Assembly (NCBI GenBank): GCA_020740775.1
Contig: JAHEWK010000009.1
Coordinates: forward strand, 496,001 to 560,000
Direction of reading: 5' to 3'
DNA: 64,000 nt
From: Ilyonectria destructans
Taxonomy: Eukaryota; Ascomycota; Sordariomycetes; Hypocreales; Nectriaceae
Shown here piece after piece: positions 42,943-55,431 of this stretch; position 1 is the stretch's first letter; each line of letters opens with the position of its first letter. The notes beneath the pieces are model-generated. The model did not search any database and was not told the origin of the DNA. It worked only from the letters and a program-made list of their open reading frames with translations. A program made the translations under genes and the position numbers.

Positions 42943-44964
42943 ATTCTGACCCGCGTGAGGGTAGAAGGGTAAATTCGGCAGAGCATGTGGCATTATGTCT
43001 AAATCTTTGTTTCTCCCTGCTATCTAAAGAGAATTAGACCTGCGATCCCTATTTAATAGTAAATTTTCTTTTTTGTTTATACCTTTTACTCAACGTCTTC
43101 GCTCTACCAGCATCACGTCACCTTTTCAACACCCCCTCGCCCGTGTCCTTCGCCTTAGCAGTCCCTATTACAGCCTAAGCCGACTCTGTTAAGGAAATAT
43201 GTACGGTATCTTATGCCCAATCTGGCGGCCGCCAGGCGAACTCTTCACCGGCATCACTCTCGACACTTTGTCAGCCAATATGATACCAGTCAGAAACGCC
43301 TCGGTTTCACAGAGCGAGTGGTAATCGGATGCTATTCTCGAGACCTCGACCACTACACCATTCCAGAGTGTCATTATCTCCGAGTACTTCTGTGCCGCTA
43401 GGGTCGTTAGCGGTCTGTAGCTGACTACAGGCAAGCAGAATGTTTTACTTACCAGTGAACAACGGCCGCTTGCATTCAATCGCAAGTCCCGGCGCGGCCC
43501 ATCTACACCCAGGCGGATCCTTGCATTCCGGCAGGCAGATAGTGATATACCGTTGCTGTTTTTATTCGTTTTCTACCATATAGGACCAAGGGGATGTCCT
43601 ATAGTTCCAGTCACCTCCTCAAACCTTCAGGGCTCTCCTGGGACTACGATAGTTTTGTGTACTTGAGGTCATGGATTTTGAGTGCGCTCTGGATATTTTC
43701 CATTACTCCGTCGACCTTCAAACTGCTCATGTATCATGAGAACCACTCAGGTTCCGGCGCAGACACAACGAACATGCAAGAAAGTCCATCATGACGTCTT
43801 AGATGAGTCTCGACCCTAATGGAGGACTGGACGAACACCTCTAGATTGGTAGCTACATATACTGCTGTATCTCTCAAACTTTCGACGACCACTGTCTAAC
43901 CCTCGAGCCTTATTGGAACCGGAAGCCGGGCTATCCTACCGTTCTTCCACCCGACAATTCTCGTTCTAAATCTCATATGTGGTCATGAGCTCATCGGTAG
44001 CTAGCCCCGAGGTGAGACTCATATGCCTGTTGACACATGGCTGTGGCGTTTTTGCAATTTGCAGTCTCCGCTATATACAGTCATCCAGAAGAGTCAAGTT
44101 GTAAGACGAGTCGAATGATCTAACGGTTGAGGTGAAGTCCTGCACCTCGCCACTTAAGACCCGCCTGAAACCTGACGGGCGATATTTTGCTTCACATTCA
44201 TTCTACTGCGTATGGACCCTTCCACGGTCCATGGAGCCCGCACCCCCTATGGAATTACCATACACTACGCTGCAGCTAACGACGGTAAATGGTTCTTTGC
44301 GTGTTCGGGACGAGCCGATTGCTAGTGAAGAGCTATGTTCGATCTCGCCTGCACACTTAAGCCGTGGTACTGAGACCTTTCTCCACTAATAGAACCAGCA
44401 GGCGACTAGACTAATTGGAGCCAGCAATGCAATTAGTTTTGGTAATCCTGACAAATTACTGGGTTACTCCTGTTCCTGATCCTGATCCTGCTCCTTTAGT
44501 AATCTAAGGGTCATGTGCTTGAAATCTTGACTCAGAGACGACAACGCATGTTCAAGTGGACCGTGGTACCGGCCTGCTTATGTCTTCCTGGAACAATAAG
44601 CCCATTTCTCTCTGTAGACGTAGTTACATCAATCTTGAAATCTATCCCCCCCCCCCTGAGGATACATGGCATTTATGGCGAGCAGATGTCGGTTCTAATG
44701 AGCAGTCTAATAGGGCCAAGACACAGTCTCCTATGGTATATTTTATAGATCCAGGTTGTGTTTTGTTCAGTCTCTCTTTTGTCAATTATTTGCCCCAGTG
44801 GCACAGATAGAAGTAGAATAAACATCTCCGCTGCGAATCCGAGCTCTCAACGGAGGAAAATGTCACGAATGTTAACGTCGATAATGGTCGTCTTGAAAGT
44901 TGGCCACCCTAACTGTTGCTCGAGACCTTTATAAGTGTACTCCGTTTCTTGTTCCACTTCAATT
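42943..44964. other. Intergenic, no gene recognised
   Basis: Two kilobases with short frames only. Low-complexity tracts are present (a C run near 44647, CCTGAT units near 44475). Some may be decayed sequence, but nothing is identifiable. Confidence 0.4.
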
Positions 44965-46683
44965 TCAAGCTTCATTAGACCTTCTTTTAATCATAATCCT
45001 CGCCTCCTTTGGTGGGAGCACGGCCTCAGCAACCCAATAATTCGACGGCCGTTGGCTGTTATAGTCGGAAGGGAACTTGATGTCGTAGTGGCCCAAGACA
45101 TACGTAATGATCATCTTTAACTCAAAGTCAATAAGAAAGCGGCCAGGGCATGCGTGCTTCCCGTGCCCGAATGGCAAATATTCCGGCCCCGTGGTCACGA
45201 AGGAAACTTGCGGCGCTGGTTTGCCTTTGCTCGTCGCCTCCTCTCGGAGACGCGAGAAGCGGAAGGGATCGAATTCCAAGGGATGGTCAATTGAATCGGC
45301 GTCCGTCTGAGCTGCTTGGCCGAGGAAAGAGATTATAGTGCCTTTGGGAAGGCTGTATCCGCTGGGTGTCTTATAACCCTGAACCATGACCTTGCGGAGG
45401 ACGGCGCGACCACCAAATGAATGAAGCCGTAGGGTTTCACGAGCGACACTGTCCGATTTGGCCATCTGAGAAACCTTGGCTTTGGTCCACTGGCTGTCGG
45501 TGCCATTTTTGAGGACCCGGCGAGTCTCATCTCGAAGAACGGCGATTGTGTTAAACTCGGCGTCGGAGCCGATGATGTTCAGAAGCATGTTTGTCACCTG
45601 GATGCTCGTCTGGTGCATGGAGCCAAAATTGACAGCAATGAGGCGCCGCGTCATGGAGTCGAGGTCGTTGAATTCTTCCGGACGGTTTTTCTCAGCATAA
45701 TGGGCCATCATCTGAATAAGATCCTGCGGCTCGATGTGGTTGGGGGCTTCTGGGGCGCATTTTAATGAGGCTAGACGGTCTTTCCAGATTGGCTCGAAGA
45801 GTGTCTTCAGCCTGTGGACCTTGGTATGTAGGGTCCAGTTGACACTCGTGCCCACAAGAGGTTGGAGGAGTCTCGGAGCGCCGCCAGTAGCGCCAGCATT
45901 TAGAACCAGACGGTCAACAATTTCCAAGGACAGTCGAAGATATTCCTCATTCCGGCCTGTCCTGTATCAGCTTCAATCTTGCATCATGTCCGGGGGGCGG
46001 GGAGATCTGACAGAGCGGGAGACCAAGCGTAAAGCGACTTGCTGCCTGAGCAACAACCATTCTCACAGTCGCGAGGAGGTCAATCTCCTTCCAGTTTTCC
46101 GTATCCGTACTAAAGGACTTATCGAAGGCGACCCCGAGCTCGTTGTTTAGTGCCGCGACGATATTCTCGAGCACACGGTTTAGATCTGTCTTAACAAGCA
46201 TGCCATGCCAGGCATCTGAGACGTAACGGTCATGCCCTAGCGCCCACCTCACTTGGTCGATTTCAACAAATGCCGCGTCAGGATCAAGTTCGTTCTCTGG
46301 CTGAGCCATCACCCAGCTCATGCTTTCAGGAGGCATGAGAACCTCATGGCGAAAACCGATACCAGGCATAACGACGGGCTGGCCCTTTTTCAAGTACTGA
46401 CTTCTCATTAGCGTTTTCCCTTCAAGTCGGGTGTTGCATTGACCGAACGCACATTATCATATGCATCGCGGAAGAGGTTCTGGCAGTCGTTGTAGTAGGC
46501 CAATCTCGTGCGAATACTGAAGCGCCTTGCTCCAGCTTTCTCACGAACCAGTGGAATTCCAGGAGGATACGGGACGCCGAGGACGTAGTATTCGATCAGA
46601 TACAGTATTATGGTACAACCTGAGACAACGAGAGAAATGCCCAGGGGACTGGTTGTATGGGAGAATAGCTGTGACAAGGCCAT
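44965..46683 (-). CDS. Cytochrome P450 monooxygenase, 535 residues
   Basis: Three exons: 46683..46453, 46396..46012 and 45956..44965; junctions give DAYDN|YLKKGQPVV and LPL-C-RNEEYLR in frame. An N-terminal membrane anchor (LGISLVVSGCTIILYLIEYY) places it in the ER. Conserved parts: I-helix region FGSMHQTSIQ, ExxR as ETLRL, and the heme loop FGHGKHACPGRFL with Cys475. The I-helix lacks the standard A/G-G-x-D/E-T, having MHQTS, as in several fungal biosynthetic P450 groups. Substrate unknown. With the SDR and NmrA-like enzyme it may form a small tailoring set; no backbone synthase lies in the window. Confidence 0.93.
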
Positions 46684-48023
46684 CTTAGGAGCCTAGCGAC
46701 AAGGAATGGATATTAGCCGAGGAGTGCAAACGTAACAGAAGACTGGAGTACTTGGGGGATGGGTTCTTGACTGTGTGAGCCTTTGGCCGACTTTCTACGA
46801 GAGCTTCCATCCATACTTATAAGTCTGTCTTCTAAGTGTCGTCATCTGGATCTCGTATCCTTAACTTTGGGCCTGACTAGGGTCCCTCCTGTTGCCGGCG
46901 TCGTGTCATTCTGTTTGTGCCCCTTTAGAACTCTCAGATTACCGACACTAACGCGGAATTTGGACAGCTTTCAAATTTAATGTACTACTTTCGGCTGGTC
47001 TTAAGTACTTTAAAACTTTAAAAGGGTGGGGATCCAAATCCTGAATACTGTTCTGCGTTCATTGCTCTGTTGTTCCTTCACGTATTCGTATTCCCTAGCC
47101 AGCGGGGGTCTATGGATGGCTCAAACGTAACTTGTTTCGGCCCAAACCTATAACTGCACCTGGCAACACTGTCCCGGGCATTACGTTACCCGGGTCAGAA
47201 AAAGAGCACTTAAGACCAGAGTTGTTGATGCTGGTGGCAGCCTGAAGAGCTAGAGTCACAGTGGTAAAACTGCGACGAACTCGTCGTTCTGGGATTAAGT
47301 AATACATATCAATGTGGAATGCCAAGCTGTCACATTGCTGGCCATGGCAAAAGTGGGATCGACACTCTGGTCATGCGCAGTGCAATAATAGCCTATCCGT
47401 ATATACTGGATGTAGCACAGGCTCGGCCTGTTTTCAGGACCCCTGGATTTATGGCAAATTGCGGAGATCCGAGGGTTCCTGTTGAATTTGGGGCAGTGGT
47501 TAAACGAGAATGGTGCATCGAGAATGGAACGCAACCTGGTATGTACCTTTCCGTCCGGTATCTGTGCTGGCCTTGGAATGGTGGGGCCGACGTTCCCGAC
47601 AAGATGGCTCCGTCGATCAAGTTAAATAAAAATCACTAAACCATTTCAGGTCGCCCATGCGAAGAAGCCAGGTCTAAAAAACGCTAGATAACAGGCACTA
47701 AACCATTTCAGGTCGTTCATGCGAGCGAGTTAGGTCAGCACAGGAAACGCCACAGACAGCCTGTCGTAATTGGCGATGGCTCCAGTAGGGAAAGTTCACG
47801 ATTCAGAAAGGCCCTGTTCGGTCTAATAGAGACGGGCGTCTCATTTGCTTGAACTATACCGCAACTGAGAGATTAATTCAAAATCTAGGAGTAGGTAATG
47901 GGCCCTTAAAGTTATCAACACGAGATGCATCCTGGTCGGTATACCGTCGGTGCTAGACGATATTATCTTCGTTAGACGTCGTACCATTAAAGGTTTATTC
48001 ACTCATAATTTAAAACTAGCTGC
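46684..48023. other. Intergenic; two tandem copies of the two-part motif
   Basis: Copies at 47633-47670 and 47695-47730 both read CACTAAACCATTTCAGGTCG, followed by CCCATGCGA or TTCATGCGA. They lie about 950 nt upstream of the P450 start and 300 nt downstream of the NmrA-like stop. No gene is seen. Confidence 0.5.
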
Positions 48024-49080
48024 TCATATAACACCCATTTCCTTAGCAATCTCCTTCACACATTCCTCCAGATCGCTCTGACTCATTGCCTCAATGCCCA
48101 ACTTCTCATTCCATGCCTGCTGTCTAAAATCCCCCCCGTAACCTTTCCCATACATGAAGGTATAATAATAGTCAAACCAGGCGGACTTGTCACCCTCGCT
48201 CGTTAATTTATCCGCCTGCACTCGGAGCTGCTCAACATCGAGATCCTGAATCTGCCCTCCCTCCACGCTCCCAAAGTCAATGCCCGTCACCTTAGTCGCC
48301 ACATCAGTGAGAATTTTCTCCGAGACGGCGGCGCTATAGATATAGATGGGACGGTTGGTGGTCTCGGTATAGTGCTCCGGGGAAAGAGACTTCGCCACAG
48401 CTACAGCAATGTCCTTATACCGGCTGGTGCAGACGATTCGCTCCCCACCATCGTGGAACGTAGCTGTCTTGGTCTTCAGGTTGGGGCCCATGGTACCGAA
48501 TGGAAACATCATATCGAAGAAGGGGCCGTTGTTGACAGAGGACCAAGTGGTGGCACTGGACGCAGAGGGAATCACTGAATTGATGTATGCGCGGATGGCG
48601 AGTTTGTCGGTTAGCATAGGGAGGATAGCACATTTCGAGTTGTCGATGTTGGTCGAGTACTCCGAGAGAATGAGGCGCCTAACGTTTGAAGAGATGGCGG
48701 CGTCGATAAGGGGCCTTTCGGACAGGAGACTAGGGTTAGGAGAAACGCTAGAGATTGTTAATGACAAGCTCGACTCGAAAAGCGCGTATCCGGTTTGGCC
48801 TACCTAACGACGGCGTCCTGGCCTTTCAGCGCGCTGACAAGCTCATCCTTGCTAGTGAGATCGACTTTGATGGACTTAGAACCACGGGGGGCTGTCTTGG
48901 TGGACTCCTTGCGCTGGATTACCAAGACGGCGAAATTTGCGTCAACGAGAGCTCTAAAGATGTAGGCGCCGAGGGAACCTGTTGCCTGCATGCCACACCG
49001 GTCGTTAGATACCGTTGGTCAATGTGCAGTTTGACGGGACCTACTCCAATGAGGGCAACATTTCGGATTGAGGTAGCCAT
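48024..49080 (-). CDS. NmrA/isoflavone-reductase-like NAD(P)-binding protein, 313 residues
   Basis: Three exons: 49080..49045, 48985..48804 and 48747..48024. The first junction rebuilds the Rossmann motif IGATGSLGAYI at about residues 11-21; the second joins QDAVVS|VSPNPS. Downstream, RRLILSEYSTN and KLAIRAYIN resemble the atypical SDR family of NmrA and isoflavone reductases. Members reduce small aromatic or phenylpropanoid-like substrates or sense NADP. The usual Lys of plant reductases may correspond to the Lys in MLTDKLAIRAYI. It is transcribed in the same direction as the P450, downstream end facing it. Confidence 0.88.
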
Positions 49081-49969
49081 GTCTGAACAAAGATCTTTAC
49101 TCTCGGGTTCAAGGTAAAAGTACTGTAATACAATAAGACGATTTAAAACCTGGTCAAGCGGTAGATACGGGACGATATCATAAGTCTGCAAAGAGATTTA
49201 TATAGATCAATCCTGAACTCCGCTGTATTCTTCCTTCCTGGTCCGCAAAGTTGCGTCGTGGGGCTCTTTTTATGCTATTTTTGAGCCTTCCCATCGAATG
49301 CTCGTATTGGCAGTCACCTGCGGCATCTCTCGGGCATCCGAAAGTGCGAAGTCCGGCATTTCCACGGATGCCGGTTTGGGATCGCAAGCCTGAGATCAGG
49401 CCACATAACCGCTCACGCTGCCTTTGCAGCAGACGCAGCGGCACTTCTCTAAAGGTACCTAAAAGAGCGAGCAGCGAGCAGCCAAGAGCGAATACCGAAC
49501 AGCGAGCGGCGAGCCGCGAGCAGCGAAAAGTGGAGAATTAAGGGCGAAGACTAACTATCTCGTCACTTCAGCGGCATCGTCTGCATATGCGGTGACTTTC
49601 AATGGAAGTCGATACTTATATGTTTGGCATTAAACGGACAAGCCCCAACGAACTTTCTCAAATGTATCAATGCGACTAAAACTTTCAGCGCTCCCTAATA
49701 ACTCATCAGGTCCATAACGATGTGGGACCCTTCTCTACCTGCTCGCTACCGGCCCCTTATTGGTAACTGTTGCACTTTGGGCGTTTCAGAGTGCAGGCCG
49801 TTATTGCTGGTAAGCGTGTGGGCACAGAGTAGTCAACATGGGGCTGTCAAGTACACCTAGCTTACCTGGGCCATATCTCCAGGAAAATCTGACCCCGTAC
49901 CATATTCCGGGATGACCCGGCTGCTTCGCATTATCACATTTAAAAGGTAGGGCAGCCAGCCAGCTGAGT
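49081..49969. other. Intergenic with a GCGAGCAGC minisatellite
   Basis: Around 49466-49530 the sequence is built of GAGCAGCGAGC-like units. No gene is recognised. Confidence 0.5.
49466..49530. repeat. Short minisatellite of GCGAGCAGC-type units
   Basis: Irregular 8-12-bp units (GAGCAGCGAGCAGC, GAACAGCGAGCGGCGAGC) over about 65 bp. Strand-slippage origin is likely. Confidence 0.6.
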
Positions 49970-51437
49970 CTACTGCTCCGAAGGCCTGATCGGGGCAAGC
50001 TCGATATCGCTACCCTCTTCGTCGCACGAGGTTGGCCGCGCCTCGTGTGAGTAAGCCTTAGCCTCGTACCAGGCCGACCCGCCGTGGCTGCCACCAGACC
50101 GCACTGATACGTCCTTATGCATGTTGATGTGGCCTTCCTCGGGTACGTCTTCGATGCGGTTGAAGCCATTGGTGGCGGTGTTGGCACCTGAGTTGTCGCG
50201 ATTGGTCCTATCGCTCTTGCGATTGCGCAAGGACGACACGTATGGGCTATCATGGATGATTCGAAGGTACGGCCGCAGCGATGGCAGGCTCGTGATGATA
50301 AGGCCAACCAAGAAGTCAAGAGAGCACCAAAGGTCTAGTGGGGGATAAATTGTCAGCTTTCCTACCCTTTTCCTATTCAATATTTCAGTCTATTCTATAC
50401 TCCAGAGAGAGGGGGGAGAGCGATAGGAGACTGCAGCACTTACCTATAAGCGTAAGCGGGGCCGCACCCCAACTACCTTGTAACTCAACCATCAGGAGGC
50501 GTGTCAGGCAGAAGGCGAGGTTGATGATGCCCAGGCCGAAGGTGCAGTATACACCGATCTTGGCCAGGCGCCTCATCTGTAGCTTGTGGAGAATTAGGAA
50601 CGGCAATGCAAAGACTACATCTTGGGTCAGCACGCTATCTAACGGTTGTATGTATTCCCACAGTGTGTGCTTTTGGGTTAGGGACGCAATTGGGGGCCTA
50701 CTTAATATATCAGAGGAAAAGTGGAATGCCCACGGAACCCGGAACGTTGTAAAAATCTCTGCCAGGGAGCACGCATCTGGACCAAGTGACCTATAGTGAA
50801 GTTAGTAATTGCAATAAAGCTGCAGGCTGAGCGTCAAGGTATACCAGTTTCTATTAATAGGATAACAGAGAAACAACACAAGGCAAACGGACACAATAAA
50901 TCCTGTAGCCGAGTATGCAATGACTATATATATCAAGACGCGGTGTGCTTGGACGTGCGGCGGGAAGAGCTGGAGATAGAAGGCCAAGATTGAGGCTTTA
51001 CACAGGTAAAAAGTCGTAAATAATGGGAAGTTGCTAATCCAAAAGTACTGTTTAACCAGTGAGCATGGGCCTTTCTCGCACAAAGAATATAACGAGAGTG
51101 GTACGCACTCGAAACGCTGTCTGCAAAATGGCAGGATCGTCCACAGAGGTGAGGTAAACGTCGACATCCGGTCTAAGGATGCCCATACGCAGGAAAATGA
51201 TATCAAATGATAGGGCAGATGCTGCTGATAAAAAGGCCAGAATTAAAAACCAGTCGCTAGGGTTGAGTCGTTGACGCTTGATATTGAGCCGTAGGTACAG
51301 TCGGGCCAGAATAAGAATAAACACCACTGACAGCAGCAGCCATTCGGTGACCTGCCAAATCAGTGAGTACCGGCCAGTATGTCCGAAAAGCAGAAACAAC
51401 TCACAAGCAATGAGGTTGATGTAGGGCCGGCTATCAT
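49970..51437 (-). CDS. Pth11-like rhodopsin-fold integral membrane protein, 369 residues
   Basis: Six exons: 51437..51405, 51351..51109, 51047..50845, 50790..50702, 50620..50444 and 50334..49970; all junctions keep frame. The ATG at 51437 was chosen over 51498 because only its frame splices properly into VTEWLLLSVVFIL. Seven hydrophobic segments are visible (for example VFILILARLYL, FLILAFLSAASAL, VLIYIVIAYSATGFIVSVC, ALPFLILHKLQ), with a basic loop after each outward turn, then an acidic cytosolic tail. This is the fungal rhodopsin-fold domain, in which some members are Pth11-like surface receptors. Ligand unknown; the Cys-rich CFEM domain of Pth11 is absent. Confidence 0.88.
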
Positions 51438-52999
51438 GGCTGCCAGATATTTCTCCTGCCTGGTATTCTGTACTGGGGACAAACCTTGCTCGAACCATGG
51501 AACAGAGCGCACTCCTACATATAAACGAGAGAGGGCACGGCCCGAAAGTTACCAGAGAGTCACGCTATTAACGCTACAGCCCCGAAAACCTACTTATTGC
51601 GCTATGCCGCCAGTAGATCATCTTTTTCGCAGCCATTCGGTGTCGCCTTCTGTGGCCAGTGCCTCTTACCTCAAGCGAATAATTGTTGTGGCGCATGAGC
51701 CACGGCTAATCTGACCCGAACTCTAGTGCTGGCGTCCGTGGCTGCTTACCTGCGACGAGAAATGATCCCTCTCCTCGGCAATTGCCGAGAAAGAGGGCTA
51801 GGCCATTCCCATTTTTGAGTGGAACAATGGTACAGGTACTCCGTATGGAGGACCATTTCAAAAGTCCTCGCCCGAGGAAAAGCCACACATTGCTTTTTCT
51901 TCCAAAAATGACGATATGACATTATCTTCTGAATAGTAGCACCATAATAAGCCCTATATCATAGCTACTCAGCTAACTAATTTAGCCATCAGCATCCCGT
52001 CTCTAACACAGCTAAAGTTGTAGCGGATTTAGCGGGTGATTGCTCGCAGGCCCTTGAACGTGCCATGTATCGCAGGTATTTAACAAGGATCAAGGGGTGT
52101 GGCGTCCTTGGCTTGGACAAAGACTTTTCAAATGGACATCCGTATGTAGAGACCAAATTAAGAGTAAGTATTACACACTGGCCAGGTGTTATAAGTTACC
52201 TAGTAATGCCTGCAATTTATGTCGAGTTTGCAACAGGTTTCAACAAGCAGTAATGTGACGGACATTGCTTCTTCTGCAACCCTGCTGTCTGTGCGCCAAT
52301 GGACCGTGCGGAGCGCCATATTCTGTGTAACAATAGTTACCAGCTCTAAGGCAAAAGGGAATGCCACTCCACTGGCGCGGTCGCTCATAATGGCCTTATG
52401 CCCTGAATGTGACATTATGCATTCCCTATCGATTGATTATTATAATAGGGACCATATTCCTCTGTGTAGTAAGGGATACGATGTTCTGCCAAAATGCAGC
52501 GCAGCTTTTGTCAAATATTCCACTGCCCCTCCTAGGATTGACGGTACCCAGCGTGGTGAGGCCAGGAGGTGGCGGCCACAGACCTGTGGGCACGGATCTC
52601 GCCGGGCTGAGAGTAACCCCTGCCTGATGCGGTCACAATCACAGCGGGAGCAGGGACTAAGGGGGCTAAATGCACAGGGAGCCCAAGGTAGATCGACGCG
52701 CAACGGGGAGCGGCCCCTGGGAGACGCAACCATGCGTATCGTCAGCGCGATGCCTGCTTGCGCTCGGCCCTGGTAGAACTGACGAAAATTACCTCTCCTC
52801 CCGTCTTCGGCAGCGTAATCGGCTGGACAGGACCGGAGGGAAGTGAAGGGTTTTGCCATGATATCGAACATGGTCGAGGGAACTGGGTGCTCGAGAGAGG
52901 ACGTGAAGGACGCGAGTAACGCAGACCGCATCAAGGTGATCTGCAGAGATGAGGCGAGGATGAGGCTAGTCAGGGAGGCGGCAGAGAAGACCGTGGTCA
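51438..52999. other. Intergenic or decayed DNA
   Basis: No intact gene. Frames near 52.4-52.8 kb on both strands are long but of biased composition. Some of this may be the rotted body of the receptor pseudogene to the right. Confidence 0.35.
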
Positions 53000-53329
53000 A
53001 GTGTGCGAGGATCCTCAGAGACCAACTGTACCCGGTCAAAGTGGATGGCGCAAACCGCACCGCAGTCTTGGACACATCTGGTAGCGTGCTACTTTGTAAC
53101 TTACTCCGTAGCACCCGTTGGAAATCTGTTCGGCGACTCTGTTCATATTCAGCATCGGTGCAATCGTTACATCCCACCCTGGATTGCGGATAACGAATGT
53201 TCACACATAGCTTCGTGCAATCATCGTGATCGTCGCTAGCGTCATGACCAACAGCGTTGCGGCCAAGATATCGGAGCCTCGATTTTCGTATGGATTTGAC
53301 GGGAGAGCTGCGTGAAGCTCATCCATGGT
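53000..53329 (-). pseudogene. Broken start of a third Pth11-like membrane protein
   Basis: On minus, an ATG at 53329 opens MDELHAALPSNPYENRGSDI, then a hydrophobic LAATLLVMTLATITMIARSY, a TGA, and in a neighbouring frame FVIRNPGWDVTIAPMLNMNR. The order helix, R-x-Y-V, RNPGWD is the beginning of the fungal rhodopsin-fold family. Further frames shift or stop, so the gene is dead. Its left boundary is not definable. Confidence 0.5.
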
Positions 53330-55049
53330 GGATTACTACTGCGCGTATATGTACAATTGGGGAACAGAAAGGGCGACATTTATGAAAGAAGAAGACGATG
53401 GGACCTGAAGTGGAGATGCGGATGTGGGACTCGGGAGACAACGCCACCTTGCACAAGTTAGACAACAGAGGACTATCAAACATGCGGATACAGGTCTATG
53501 GTCTATATATCACAGCGCACTCCCCGCGTTCTGGTTGGCTTTTATGGGCTCTGGGCTCAAGTCACCAGCCGAATTCAGTTTACGTTGGGTTGGGACTATC
53601 ACTTTCGTTATGCAAGACCTCCTGCTGCAGCCCAGGCATAATATCTAACGAGCCTCAGGAAATAACTGCACTTAGTAGTCCAGCTGTGTGCTTCAAGTAA
53701 AATCTGTGGGCTAGAGTACCCGCACTATAGACAATAATCAATCAACACACTACTTGTCACATTTAGGCATCTCTATATCCGCTATTGTCAGCGCCTCCTA
53801 CTGGAGTGTGCACTTCAATTATGGCCTGATCAGTTAGCTGTATGGTAGAATGCAACACTACTGTACTGCTCATTGATTTCACTTTTACCGAAAACCTAAG
53901 CTCAGTGCGACGCCTCCCTTTCATAGAACGGAAAAAGCCGCAGGTACCCACTCAGTGGCTCTGCTAGAAGCGGCGGAAGGGCGGCATCTAGAATCTTGGG
54001 GTGCGCCTCGTCGGCGTCTTCGGGCCTTACGCCCGTTAGAATAAGACGGGGCTGTTCCGCCGACAAAAGCTGAGTGCCAGGGTAGGCCCTCTGGGGTAGT
54101 TGCTGCGGGACGGAACGAAAAAATGCCAAGTTGCTTCGTCCACCCAGGACAGCGTTAGGATGTCATGTGTTGAAGAATGTATGGCGGTTCGAGTAACATT
54201 CCATGGTGGTGGAGGAAATCTTATGCGTCATGCTAATTAATTTGATTTAACAGCGGTTGACACGGGAAGCCAGAGGTAGAAAAAGACGAAGACACCTCTT
54301 GGATTCGAAATCTGCGCCAGGGTCTGGGCTGGTGGCGTTGAATGTGAACTCTCCCCGATCAGCACATTCCAAGCGATGACTCATTGTCCCTGTGCCTTAA
54401 ATGCCAAGCGCACCTTAGCGTCCAGACGATCGAATCCCGTTGTCTCTCTCTGACATGGCTGCGGGGAGTTGGTTACAGCTGTCTCAGTCTCCCACCCATA
54501 TCTTGGCCAGCGGCCAATATGTGTCAGACGGAGATATGGACTACAATAACGCTACCGATAACAGGAGTGATCATTCCCTTTTGCCGTAGCGGTATTGCGA
54601 CAATATGCAAAGGCTAACCATGATGCCTGTGTCAAGTGCATTTGCGAATATGTGTTTGGTACTGCGTACTGAAGCGGTTGGAAATTATGCAGCGGCACAG
54701 GGTGGCTGATACATGGGCGGCGCCGCTCATCTCCGGGTATGACCCGACGGTGACTATTGTCACAAAGTACCGCAACACCATATGCAGCAAAATTGTAAGG
54801 TACCCTGCGCTAGGTACTGCACTATAATGTGTATACATTCCCTGCGACAACTATCTCCCCGCCTTGCTATGGTTGTGACACAACGTTGGCCAGTCTCCGC
54901 ATCAGCTGCCTTCCGCCAAAGAGTGGAATCACCGTAGCGTAGTTGCAAGAACTCCTCTCCAGGTCACGATGGAGGCAGTCGAGCAGACATCACTGGTACT
55001 GGAACACGGCTCTGGGTCGAACGCTGGCATCTGGTAACATTCGCATAAT
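53330..55049. other. Intergenic, no gene recognised
   Basis: A 75-codon minus frame at 53902..54129 is Pro/Leu-rich without a known domain. Nothing else stands out. Confidence 0.35.
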
Positions 55050-55431
55050 TCACAAGTGCTCAATGGCTGATTGGGTTTTTGGTTCGAACTCCAAGTGTGC
55101 CAGCTGTGTGGTCCAATCCATGGAGATTTCTTCTTTCTTATGAAAGCCGACATCCCTCAGGGAGGTTCGATATGAGAGGAAAATGTCCTTGTAACTGAAG
55201 ATGAAGCTGCCATGCCAAGGCGAGAAGCTGAGCGCTTTCTTGACCCCGCCTGCACCAGTGACGGGGGCTGCTGTAAAGGTTAGCGGCTCTATCCCCGCGT
55301 TGGTAGCGACGTAACTCACAAAACGGAAAGACATCAATTGGTTGAAAATGCTTCAAATTAGCAGGTTGGCACAAGCAGCCAATTGCTGCTGAAACAACCA
55401 GCAAGTGGCTGTATATCTTCAAAGAGAGCAT
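55050..55431 (-). CDS. Small secreted protein, 110 residues, unknown function
   Basis: Two exons: 55431..55320 and 55270..55050; a 49-nt intron (GTGAGT...TTTACAG) joins IDVFPF|SAPVTGAGG in frame. The signal peptide is good (MLSLKIYSHLLVVSAAIGCLC). The mature part is about 90 residues, with KKALSFSPWHGSFIFSYKDI and almost no Cys, unlike disulfide-rich effectors. Size and secretion make it an effector candidate, but there is no family evidence. Confidence 0.6.

Noticed and set aside
43000..44960. Possible backbone synthase fragment between the SDR and P450
   Set aside because: No frame over about 100 codons and no motif of PKS, NRPS or terpene cyclase.
49801..50319. 172-codon minus frame overlapping the receptor tail
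   Set aside because: It is a shadow in another frame of the last exon.
51438..51498. Upstream ATG at 51498 for the six-exon membrane protein
   Set aside because: Its frame cannot be joined to the first helix by the clear GTGAGT...CAG intron, while the ATG at 51437 can.
52440..53204. 254-codon minus frame as a gene
   Set aside because: Composition is biased, no domain is visible, and it is out of frame with the receptor relic that overlaps its right end.
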